A stretch of DNA of 64,000 bases from JANJTY01 sp038257155 (lineage in GTDB: Bacteria; Pseudomonadota; Gammaproteobacteria; Xanthomonadales; Xanthomonadaceae): the NCBI GenBank assembly GCA_038257155.1, contig JBBSJP010000015.1, positions 31,542 to 95,541 of the forward strand. The letters run 5' to 3'. Under the pieces are notes generated by a model that was not told the origin of the DNA, ran no database searches, and was given only the letters and a program-made list of their open reading frames with translations. Position numbers and translations under genes: made by a program. Below are positions 45,134 to 52,969 of this stretch, one piece after another; position 1 is the first letter of the stretch; every line of letters begins with the position of its first letter.

Positions 45134-45760
45134 TCAGGCGGCGTGCTTGGCGATCACGCGGTAGGCATTCTGCAGCGTCAGGTATTCCACTAGTACCACT
45201 TCGTCACCGCGTGAGAATTGGCCAGGGTCAGCGCGGACCTGCAGGACCAGTCCTGCACCGCCGTCCTCCAGATTCGCGGTTCCCTGCGAATCGGTGACAT
45301 GAGGGCTGCGCACGATGGCGATCTTGCCGAGCAGGGATTCGCTGTCGGTGGGCTTGAGCTTGGCAAATAACGGTGACAGCGGGCGCAGTGCCAGGCCGGT
45401 GATCGGCATGGCAACAACAACAGCGCCCAACAGCAGGCCGGAACCGAGGGCATAGCGCATCACTCCGGTGCCCAGGTGCTGCAGCAGGAACAGGTCGACG
45501 AAGTAGGTGAGCAGCCAGCCAAAAAATATGAAGCCGGTAGCGATCAAGGTCACCGGCACCCCATCCAGGCCCCATTTCATCAGCAGGCCGGCAACACCGC
45601 CAACATCCAGATCCATACCGTCCGGCATGGGCGCGAAATTCAGGATCTCCAGATCGATCAGGCCGATCATGGCCATCATCCAATAGATCACCGCCACCGC
45701 CAGCAGAACGCTGAAAACCACGGTGGGAAATGAAAGCGCGATTTGCAGGAACTCGTCCAT
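45134..45760 (-). CDS. yqiJ: YqiJ-like OB-fold membrane protein
   Basis: The 208-residue inner-membrane protein has three to four transmembrane helices (PTVVFSVLLAVAVIYWMMAM, VTLIATGFIFFGWLLTYFV, YALGSGLLLGAVVVAMPITG) and a C-terminal beta domain (LLGKIAIVRSPHVTDSQGTA, GDEVVLVEY) resembling the OB-fold of NfeD/YqiJ proteins. Its length equals that of E. coli YqiJ (209). NfeD-type OB proteins are partners of SPFH proteins, and the flotillin gene follows immediately. A longer upstream frame exists but the ATG at 45760 starts the family-like MDEFL sequence. Confidence 0.85.
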   Translation of the reverse strand: MDEFLQIALSFPTVVFSVLLAVAVIYWMMAMIGLIDLEILNFAPMPDGMDLDVGGVAGLLMKWGLDGVPVTLIATGFIFFGWLLTYFVDLFLLQHLGTGVMRYALGSGLLLGAVVVAMPITGLALRPLSPLFAKLKPTDSESLLGKIAIVRSPHVTDSQGTANLEDGGAGLVLQVRADPGQFSRGDEVVLVEYLTLQNAYRVIAKHAA

Positions 45761-45919
45761 GGTTCGAAGGCCCCCCGACGGCGTCTTTACGTTCCGAGAC
45801 AGCTGGAAGGATAGGCAATAGCGGCGCCGCGCGCCATGTCCCGGAGGGCAGGCTTGGTTTTCGGCTCGCCTGCCCCAAGAGATTTCGGTTACCCGTGGCT
45901 GAAACTGACTACCCATCCT

Positions 45920-46020
45920 CCGTTCGCACTGAGCGTAGCTGGCCGCAGGCCGGCGAAGTCGAAGTGCCTACCGCGTGTCCTTCGACTTCGGCCCCGCGGG
46001 CCTACGCTCAGGACGAACGG
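45920..46020. repeat. 101-bp palindromic repeat, copy 1
   Basis: This near-palindrome has outer arms CCGTTCG...CGAACGG and an inner arm pair built from GGCCGCAGGCCGGCGAAGTC-type and CTTCGACTTCGGCCCC-type blocks. It would fold into one long hairpin. It belongs to a 'CTTCGACTTCGGC ... GCTCAGGACGAACGG' family that I recall from many bacterial intergenic regions. Confidence 0.75.
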
Positions 46021-46067
46021 GTGTGGTTGGGCGGATGGGTGGTGCTGTCTGAGTCAATCTCTCCATG

Positions 46068-46168
46068 CCGTTCGCACTGAGCTTGGCTGGCCGCAGGCCG
46101 GCGAAGTCGAAGTGCCTGCCACGGGTCCTTCGACTTCGACCCCGCGGGCCTACGCTCAGGACGAACGG
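46068..46168. repeat. 101-bp palindromic repeat, copy 2
   Basis: This is a second copy in direct orientation, 47 bases after copy 1, about 90% identical by eye (differences around GAGCTTGGCT, TGCCACGGG and TCGACCCC). The two copies take up most of the 482-base divergent gap between the yqiJ-like gene and the TerB-like gene, so promoters must lie at its edges. Confidence 0.75.
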
Positions 46169-46242
46169 GCTGGCGAACAGGTGACGCCCCGCCGTTGTCT
46201 CGATACCATCGACCAAACCTCAACAAAGCCCTCGATAGCCCC

Positions 46243-46491
46243 ATGTCAGAAAGCCGCGACTACCTCGAGATGTCCTTCAAGTCGATCGAGTATTTCGCCA
46301 AGGACGGACGCCTGCATGCGCACGAGCTGGAGCAGCTCTACGCGCTGGCAATGCGCGATGGCAAGCTCGATGCCAATGAGGTGCGGGTGCTGAAGTCGGT
46401 GATCGATCGCATCCGCCCGGAGGAACTCGACGACGCGATGAAGGTGACGCTCGGTGAGATTACGCGCCGGCTCGGCAAGCCGGGCGGCTGA
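46243..46491 (+). CDS. Small TerB-like helical protein
   Basis: The 82-residue soluble helical protein has a core (LEQLYALAMRDGKLDANEVRV) resembling the first helices and acidic loop of TerB-type tellurite-resistance/stress domains (alternating DG and E/D positions). It is shorter than full TerB (about 150), so assignment is tentative; an EF-hand-like reading of the DGKLDANE loop is an alternative. It is divergent from yqiJ-yqiK-ATPase. The downstream SCO gene may start inside or just after it. Confidence 0.6.
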   Translation: MSESRDYLEMSFKSIEYFAKDGRLHAHELEQLYALAMRDGKLDANEVRVLKSVIDRIRPEELDDAMKVTLGEITRRLGKPGG

Positions 46492-46528
46492 GCCCGCCCA
46501 ACAAGGGCGCGCTGCCACCGACGGTGGC

Positions 46529-47134
46529 GTGCGCGTTTGGCCATGCCTTGCGACCAGCCTGCTCGCTGCCGCGCTGGTACTCGGCAGTGGATGCCAGGAA
46601 GTCCAGGCGCCGATCACCCTGGTCTCCGGCACGGCGCTGAGCACGCCGCGCGAGATTCCGGACTTCACGCTCGACGCCGGTGCGCCACAGCCGCTGACCC
46701 GCGCCGCGTTCGTCGGTCACTGGACCCTGCTGTCGATCGGCTTTACCCATTGCCCGGATGTGTGTCCGCAGACGCTGTCGCAACTCGCGGCCGTGCTTGC
46801 CCGGCTGGACGGCGCCGGTCCGTCCCTGCAAACGGTCTTCGTCAGCGTCGATCCGCAGCGCGACGCGAGCCCGCAGTTGGGCGAGTACGTTGCCTATTTC
46901 AATCCCCGTTTTATCGCCGCCACCGGCGCCAAAGCGGAGCTGGACCGGCTCTGCGAGAGCCTCGGTTTCGCCTACGTGCAGGTGCCAGATCGCGATGGCC
47001 GTTACAGCGTCGACCACTCCACCGCGGTGGCATTGATCGACCCGCAGGCGCGCGTCGCCGGTTATTTCACCCAGCCCTTGCAGATTCAGGCGATGGTTGA
47101 CGATCTGCGCGCGTTGCCGCGCGCCGCGCGGTGA
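46529..47134 (+). CDS. SCO1/SenC-family copper chaperone lipoprotein
   Basis: SCO proteins deliver copper to cytochrome oxidase CuA or act as thiol reductants in the periplasm. The protein has a lipoprotein signal (SLLAAALVLGSGC) and a thioredoxin fold with the copper-binding FTHCPDVCP (two cysteines, about residues 75 and 79) and the distal histidine in VDHSTAVALID. The likely start is the GTG at 46529, giving a 201-residue precursor; a GTG at 46454 would overlap the TerB-like gene by 38 bases. No oxidase genes are in the window. Confidence 0.88.
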   Translation: MRVWPCLATSLLAAALVLGSGCQEVQAPITLVSGTALSTPREIPDFTLDAGAPQPLTRAAFVGHWTLLSIGFTHCPDVCPQTLSQLAAVLARLDGAGPSLQTVFVSVDPQRDASPQLGEYVAYFNPRFIAATGAKAELDRLCESLGFAYVQVPDRDGRYSVDHSTAVALIDPQARVAGYFTQPLQIQAMVDDLRALPRAAR

Positions 47135-47196
47135 CCGTCCGCGCTTCTGCTTGGGAGGCACTGATCAGAGTTGCTCTAAAGCATGAGCTTCACTGA

Positions 47197-48900
47197 TCAG
47201 AAGCGCGATGCAGTGAGCGCAACGTCGGAATCGCCCCATGCCTGCGCGAAGCGTCGCTCCACGTCCGCCGCTTCGGCTTCGCGACCCTGCGCTTGCAAGG
47301 CCAGCGCCAGACCTTTGAGCGACCAGCCATTCTCAGGATTGCGTCGCAGTTCGGCGAGGTATTCGCGTTCTGCGTCACTGGCCTGTTTGGCATCGAGCAA
47401 CACCGCGCCGAGGATCTGTCGAACCGGCTGATGCCAGCCCGGCGGTTCGTCATAGGGAATCGCCTCCTCGAGCACCACTGCCTCGCGCAGCATGCTGATC
47501 GATGCCTCGAAGTCGTTCTGCGCGGCGGCAAGCTCGGCCGCCACGACGCGTTCTGCCACGCCGACGGCAAGGCTCAAGGGGTAGCGATCAAAGGCCATCA
47601 TCGACTTCAGCGCAGGGTCACTGGACAAGGTGATCAGGCTCTCGTGATGGCTGCTGGCTTCATCCGGGCGCCCCGTACGCAGTGCCGCTATGGCCTGCGC
47701 GTAGTGCCACATCGCATTCATCAGTGGCAGGTCTGCGGCCGGTTGCGGCGTACCGGCGACCTCCTGCCAGCGGCCGAATCGCACGCGGGCAAACATCGGT
47801 GTCATGGCGAAGTTCTGCATCGCCTCAAGCCCGGGGGCTCGCATCAGTTCCGGATTGCTGGTGCGCTCGGCGGTTGCCTCGGCAGCTGCCAGCGCGGTGG
47901 CGCTGTCGCCGATCATGCTGGACGCGAACCACAGGAAGTGGTGGTTGTGTGGCACATAGCCGAGCGGATAGACGCCGGGAGCAGGCCGGCAGGCGGCGAG
48001 GTAGGCATCGTCGGCCTTGATCGCATCGCGATTCACTGCCGCGGCATCGCGCCAGCGACCGACGCGCGCATAGATATGCGCCGGCATGTGCACCAGGTGA
48101 CCGGAGCCGGGAAACAGGCCGCGCAAGGTATCGGCCGCGGCGACGCCGCGCTCGGGCTCGGCCGAGGCTTCGACCGCGTGCACGTAGAGATGCAGGGCCC
48201 CGGCATGCTTTGGCGCGCTGCGCATCACCGATTCCAGGATCGCGACGATCTGCGCGGTCTCGCCCTTGGGCGATCCGTCCGCGTTCCAGAAGTCCCAGGG
48301 CTGCAGATTCATCAGCGACTCGGCGTGCAGGGTCGCCGCGTCGACGTCTTCCGGGAAACGCCGCGACATATCGCCCATCGCCGCGGCATAGGCCTGGTCG
48401 AGTGGTTTGCGGTCGGTTGGCGGATCGGCGGCATAGCGCGTCGCCAGCGCGGCGATATAGGCCTGTTCGCGCTCGCTGGCCTTGGGCGCCAGGGCCTGCG
48501 CCTTCTGCACGCGTTCGAGCGCGGCGCCATTGCGCGCCGGATCCATCGCCGCGTTGACATGCGGGCCGAGCACCAGGGCCGCGCCCCACCAGCACATCGC
48601 GCAGTCCGGATCGAGTTCCGCCGCCTTCAGGAAGGAGCGCTCCGCCGCGTCGTGGTTGAAGCCGTAAGTCAGCATCAGGCCCTGATCGAACCAGCGCTGG
48701 GCCTGCGCCTGGCTGGTGCTGATCGGCATGCGGTAATCGCCCAGCCCATCCAGCAGGGTGGCGCCGGGTGGCGCCAGGTCCGGCAGCGCGGCAGGTGCTG
48801 GTTTGGCGACGGTATTCTCGGGCGGCTTGGCCCGGTCGCAGGATGTGCTCGCCAGGACAGCGGCAGCGAGCAGGATCGACACGGTGGCGATGCGGTTCAT
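47197..48900 (-). CDS. TPR lipoprotein
   Basis: The 567-residue lipoprotein (LLAAAVLASTSC) has several tetratricopeptide-like units: FDQGLMLTYGFNHDAAERSF with LDPDCAMCWWGAALVLGPHVN near the N-terminus, and a C-terminal EYLAELRRNPENGWSLKGLA. The family is widespread in Proteobacteria, often as 'tetratricopeptide repeat protein', with no defined role. AAGGAG precedes the ATG at 48900. It converges on the SCO gene with 62 bases between. Confidence 0.85.
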   Translation of the reverse strand: MNRIATVSILLAAAVLASTSCDRAKPPENTVAKPAPAALPDLAPPGATLLDGLGDYRMPISTSQAQAQRWFDQGLMLTYGFNHDAAERSFLKAAELDPDCAMCWWGAALVLGPHVNAAMDPARNGAALERVQKAQALAPKASEREQAYIAALATRYAADPPTDRKPLDQAYAAAMGDMSRRFPEDVDAATLHAESLMNLQPWDFWNADGSPKGETAQIVAILESVMRSAPKHAGALHLYVHAVEASAEPERGVAAADTLRGLFPGSGHLVHMPAHIYARVGRWRDAAAVNRDAIKADDAYLAACRPAPGVYPLGYVPHNHHFLWFASSMIGDSATALAAAEATAERTSNPELMRAPGLEAMQNFAMTPMFARVRFGRWQEVAGTPQPAADLPLMNAMWHYAQAIAALRTGRPDEASSHHESLITLSSDPALKSMMAFDRYPLSLAVGVAERVVAAELAAAQNDFEASISMLREAVVLEEAIPYDEPPGWHQPVRQILGAVLLDAKQASDAEREYLAELRRNPENGWSLKGLALALQAQGREAEAADVERRFAQAWGDSDVALTASRF

Positions 48901-49048
48901 TGCGCTCTCCTTCGGCCTGGATGTGGCTTCCTGATACGCCCGGAAACGGCGCCTGTCAACCGCGCGGCGGGCGGTTCGACCCGCGTCGCGGGCGAGACGC
49001 AGCGAGGCACGCGACTGTTGGCCGGCGCGTGTCGTTTCCGAGCCCGGA

Positions 49049-49984
49049 TCAGGCTTCCCGCAGTCGCGGATCCAGCGCCGCGCGCAGCGCATCAATCAGC
49101 GCATTGATCAGCACGATGGCAATGCCGATCGCCAGCACCACGCCCAGCACCAGGGTGTAATCACGATTCAGTGCACCCTGCACGAAACTGCGGCCGATGC
49201 CGGGAATGCCGAAGATCTGCTCGACCACGGCCGAGCCGGTGACAACATTGATCAGGGCCGGCGACAGCCAGGCGACGATCGGCAGCAGGGCTGGCTTCAG
49301 CGCATGCGCCAGCAGAACGCGTGCCGCCGAAAGCCCGCGTGCCCGCGCGGCGCGGATGTAATCCTGCCCCAGCACGTCCAGCAGGCTGGCGCGGGTAAGC
49401 CTCGCGCAGGCCGCAAGATTCGGCAGCGACAAGGCGATCACCGGCAGAACGAATTCGCGCCAGCCGCCCCAACCGCCTGCGGGCAGCCAGCCCAGTGCCA
49501 GCGCGAACAACAGGATCAGCAGCGGCGCCGCAACGAACTTCGGCACCGCCAAGCCAAGCCCAGCCAGCAGCATCAGGCCGCGATCCCACAGCCGGCCTTC
49601 GTGCAGCGCAGCCCACACGCCCAGCGGAATGCCGATCAGCAGCGACAGCAGCAGTGCGAGGCCGCCAAGCACTGCGGATACCTTCAGGCCTGACCAGACC
49701 AGCTCCGACACGCGATAGTCGGGATACTGGAACGATGGCCCCAGGTCGCCGTGCGCCACATCGGCGAGATAGCCAAAGTACTGCGCAGCGAGTGGCTGAT
49801 CCAGGCGGTAATGCGTTTCCAGCGAGGCGATGACTTCCGGCGGCGCCGCCTTCTCACTGTCGAAGGGACCGCCCGGTGCGGCGCGCAGCAGGAAGAAACA
49901 CAAGGTGACCAGCAGCAGCACGGTGACAAAGGCTTCCAGCACGCGTGCCGCGAAACGGCGAGCCGGCGATGCCAGCGCATTCAT
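49049..49984 (-). CDS. Peptide ABC transporter permease (OppB/DppB type)
   Basis: This inner-membrane permease of 311 residues has six transmembrane helices and the conserved binding-protein-dependent transport loop (DYIRAARARGLSAARVLLAHALKPALLP), which contacts the ATPase subunit. The N-terminal RAAPGGPFD is typical of OppB. Its ATG overlaps the OppA-like stop by four bases. No OppC permease or OppD/OppF ATPase follows; the next gene is the TPR lipoprotein. The pair must work with components encoded elsewhere. Confidence 0.9.
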   Translation of the reverse strand: MNALASPARRFAARVLEAFVTVLLLVTLCFFLLRAAPGGPFDSEKAAPPEVIASLETHYRLDQPLAAQYFGYLADVAHGDLGPSFQYPDYRVSELVWSGLKVSAVLGGLALLLSLLIGIPLGVWAALHEGRLWDRGLMLLAGLGLAVPKFVAAPLLILLFALALGWLPAGGWGGWREFVLPVIALSLPNLAACARLTRASLLDVLGQDYIRAARARGLSAARVLLAHALKPALLPIVAWLSPALINVVTGSAVVEQIFGIPGIGRSFVQGALNRDYTLVLGVVLAIGIAIVLINALIDALRAALDPRLREA

Positions 49985-51627
49985 GGCGCCTCCCCGGTTT
50001 TCCAGCGCAGCCAGCGGCTGGGATGGCGATCGAGCAGGTTGGGCTCGAAGCCCTCCAGGCGTGGATCCACCAGATGCTTCGAGGTATAGATGTAGAGCGG
50101 CAGGATGGCGTGCGCCGCAAGCAGGCGCGCCTCGGCCTGTTGCAGCAGCGCATCGCGCTGCGCGGCGTCGGACTCGGCGGTCGCCTGCTGCAACAAGGCA
50201 TCGAAGTGTGGGTCGCGCAGCCCGCTCCAGTTCTGCGGGCTGCGGCTGTCGAACAGCGACAAGAAATTCATCGGGTCGTCGTAGTCGGCGATCCAGCCGC
50301 CGCGGAACACTTCGGTCACCACGCGTTGCGCGCGGTTTTGCACGAACACCTTCCACTCTTCATTGCGCAGGCGGGTTTGCACGCCCAGGGTCTGGCGCCA
50401 CATCGCCGCAACCGCCAGCGCCATGCGGCGGTGCGATGTCGAGGTGTTGTAGCGCAGCTCCAGCTGCAGAGGCCGCCCCGTTCCATGCCCGGCCTCGGCA
50501 TAGCGCCGTCGCGCCAGGGCTTCGCGTTCGGCCTGGCTCCAGTCGGCCCAGGGCAGGCGCGCCGGTTGATAGTCGCCGATGCCGGGTGGTACCAGCGCAT
50601 AGGCCGCAGTTTCGCCCATGCCGGTGACGTGCTGCACCAGGATTGCGCGGTCCACCGCCAGCGAGAGTGCTTCGCGCAGCGCCGCGGCCTTGCTGTCGCA
50701 CGGCAAGGCGTTTGACGGAGTTGCTGAAAAAGGGCAGCGGCCTTCACCCGCCAGCGGACCGCGCTGCAGATTGAAGCCGAAGTAGAAGCTGCCGGTGTAG
50801 GGCGACAGGCGCAACGCATCGCCGAAGCGCTCGCGCAGCGAGGCGAGACGCCCGGGCGGCACGGCCTCGCTGATGTGCAGGTCGCGGGCCATGAAGCGCT
50901 TGAGCTCGCTCGATGGATCTTCGGTAACGTGGAAGCGCACCGCGCTAATCGCGGGTGCCTCGCGAAAATGCGGATTGATCTGCAGGGTGAGGTGCGCCTG
51001 CAGGGTCCAGTCGCGCAGCATGTAGGCGCCATTGCTGACAAGATTGCCAGGCCGCGTGTGCTGGCCGCCGTGCTCGGCCAGGCCCGGCAGGTACACCGGC
51101 ATGGCCGGCGGCAGGCGCAGCAGTGACAGCAGCGGGGCAGGGCGAATCAGTTCGATCTCGATGGTGCGCTCATCAAGCGCGCGCACGGCCAGGCTTTCAG
51201 GCAGGGCTTCGCCGCGTCGAATCGCCGCTGCGCCAGCAATGGGCTCAAACCAGGCCGCCCCGGGTGAGGCGGTGGAAGGCGTCAGCGCACGCTGAAAACT
51301 GGCCACGATCTGCCCGGCATCCAGCGGCTCGCCATTCGACCAGCGCAGGTTCTCGCGCAGGGTAAAACGCCAGCGCAGGCCGTCGGCCGAGCTCTGCCAG
51401 GACTCCGCCATGCCCGGAATCGCCCGCCCCTGCGCATCATCCGCCACCAGCCCTTCGTACAAATCGCGCAGGATATTGCTGCACGCCACTTCGCTGCAGC
51501 GGTGTGCATCGAGAGTCGACGGATCAGGGCCGTTGCCACGCTGCAGGATGGTTTCGGCGTCGGCAGTAGCGCCGCCAACCGCCAGCAGCGCAGCCAGCAC
51601 GCTTGGCATGGCGAGGGAGCGGGTCAC
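49981..51627 (-). CDS. Oligopeptide-binding protein (OppA/SBP family 5)
   Basis: This is a periplasmic binding protein of 548 residues with a signal peptide (PSVLAALLAVGGATADA). Family 5 features include ILQRGNGPDPSTLDAHRC near the N-terminus, NILRDLYEGLVADDAQGRAI, LVSNGAYMLRDW and WIADYDDPMNFL. I chose the GTG at 51627; an ATG at 51609 is also possible. It captures peptides for the permease whose gene overlaps its stop. Confidence 0.9.
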   Translation of the reverse strand: MTRSLAMPSVLAALLAVGGATADAETILQRGNGPDPSTLDAHRCSEVACSNILRDLYEGLVADDAQGRAIPGMAESWQSSADGLRWRFTLRENLRWSNGEPLDAGQIVASFQRALTPSTASPGAAWFEPIAGAAAIRRGEALPESLAVRALDERTIEIELIRPAPLLSLLRLPPAMPVYLPGLAEHGGQHTRPGNLVSNGAYMLRDWTLQAHLTLQINPHFREAPAISAVRFHVTEDPSSELKRFMARDLHISEAVPPGRLASLRERFGDALRLSPYTGSFYFGFNLQRGPLAGEGRCPFSATPSNALPCDSKAAALREALSLAVDRAILVQHVTGMGETAAYALVPPGIGDYQPARLPWADWSQAEREALARRRYAEAGHGTGRPLQLELRYNTSTSHRRMALAVAAMWRQTLGVQTRLRNEEWKVFVQNRAQRVVTEVFRGGWIADYDDPMNFLSLFDSRSPQNWSGLRDPHFDALLQQATAESDAAQRDALLQQAEARLLAAHAILPLYIYTSKHLVDPRLEGFEPNLLDRHPSRWLRWKTGEAP

Positions 51628-51927
51628 GCCCTCATCGTAGTGCGGCGGTCGGCGATTGGCGAGCCGTGGAGATGCGTCGCGTACGCGTCGAGCCTGGTCA
51701 CTCCCTGCTGGAGTGCACCCTTGGTGCGACCACAGCGATGCAACGCCCCAACGCCACCACTCCCAAATAATGCCGTTTATCACACCCGGTGATTGAGTGC
51801 GGTTCGCGCGGTTGGATGGCTGATCGATACTGGCCCTGGATTCCGAGTGATTGGATGGGGGCAGGCCTTTCTGGCCTGGCTTCAGGGTCGGATTTGGCTC
51901 GCCACCAGCGCCAGGAGCACGCGACGC
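51628..51927. other. Divergent intergenic region
   Basis: There are 300 bases between the divergent oppA-like and SGNH genes with no coding frame of note. They hold two hairpins: CACTCC-CTGCT-GGAGTG near 51705 and CAGGCC-TTTCT-GGCCTG near 51862. They must contain the promoters for both directions. Confidence 0.4.
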
Positions 51928-52893
51928 ATGAACGAAAGCACGCACGATGGACAGGTTGTCGAGGCCGGGCGCACGCTTGCACAGGCGGTGATCCAGGATC
52001 GAATGGAGGTGCTCAAGCGGGGGGCCTCACCCGGCGTAACAATGGCGGCACCTGGCGGGGCAGTCACGCTGGAAGCTCGGTCCGTCGGACCCGCAGGCCG
52101 CATCGCCATGGCCGCGGCTCGTCCCCGCGGATACCTGATTGCGGAAGGCGACAGCTGGTTCGACTACCCGCGGTCCGACGTGCTGGATGTACTGGAAGAC
52201 GACCACGGTTATCGCGTGGAACGTTTGGCACACGGCGGGGACACAGTTGAAGACATGGCATTCAACGAGTCGCAGATCGGCGCACTGGCAAAGCGCTTCG
52301 AGCGACTTCTTCAGGACCGCAGGCCGGTCGATGCGGTACTTCTGTCGGGCGGCGGCAACGACATCGCCGGCAACGAGTTCAGCATGTTGTTGGAGCACGC
52401 CAGTTCGGGCAAGGCAGCCATCAACGCGGTAATCGCCGAGCAGGTGATCTATGGGCGCATCCGGGACGCCTTCCTTCGGATCATCGGTACTGTGAACGCG
52501 ATCTCCGAAGCCTACCTGGATCGTCATGTGCCCATCATCCTCCACGGCTATGGCTATCCCGTGGCCGACGGTCGCGGGTTCCTGGGAGGCGCCTGGTTTC
52601 TGCCCGGTCCATGGCTTGGCCCAGGCTTCGAACGCAAGGGGATTAGCGATTCGATTGTCCGCCGCCAGGTTATGCGAAGCCTGATGGACGACTTCAACGC
52701 AATGCTCTCTGCTCTGACGAGCGTGCCCGATCTCGATGGCGTGGTGAGTTACGTCGACCTTCGCGATCTGCTGTCCGACGACCTGGCGAACTATCGTGAC
52801 GATTGGGCGAACGAATTGCACCCGACGCAGTCAGGTTTTCGTCGAGTGGCGGCAAGCATCGCAGCCGAAGTTGAACGACGCACCGAAAGCTGA
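51928..52893 (+). CDS. SGNH/GDSL-family hydrolase
   Basis: The 321-residue protein has the SGNH signature: block I AEGDSWFDYP (nucleophile Ser about 76), block III LLSGGGNDIAGNE (oxyanion Asn about 147) and block V DWANELHPT with the catalytic His about 298. No signal peptide is visible. The first about 65 residues are polar and may be a docking segment. AGGAG lies 12 bases before the ATG. It lies 76 bases upstream of a subtilase gene on the same strand. The substrate (ester, peptidoglycan acyl group) is unknown. Confidence 0.8.
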   Translation: MNESTHDGQVVEAGRTLAQAVIQDRMEVLKRGASPGVTMAAPGGAVTLEARSVGPAGRIAMAAARPRGYLIAEGDSWFDYPRSDVLDVLEDDHGYRVERLAHGGDTVEDMAFNESQIGALAKRFERLLQDRRPVDAVLLSGGGNDIAGNEFSMLLEHASSGKAAINAVIAEQVIYGRIRDAFLRIIGTVNAISEAYLDRHVPIILHGYGYPVADGRGFLGGAWFLPGPWLGPGFERKGISDSIVRRQVMRSLMDDFNAMLSALTSVPDLDGVVSYVDLRDLLSDDLANYRDDWANELHPTQSGFRRVAASIAAEVERRTES

Positions 52894-52969
52894 TCGCCGC
52901 TGCGTCCTGACGAAAGCCTTGCAGTTCTTTCGTCCAGTTCCATCACCCAGACGCTGACTGGACACTGCG

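Noticed and set aside
47293..49107. A 600-codon open frame antisense to the TPR lipoprotein.
   Set aside because: High GC keeps the opposite frame open; the minus-strand gene has a lipobox, TPR units and a good ribosome site, and the antisense frame has none.
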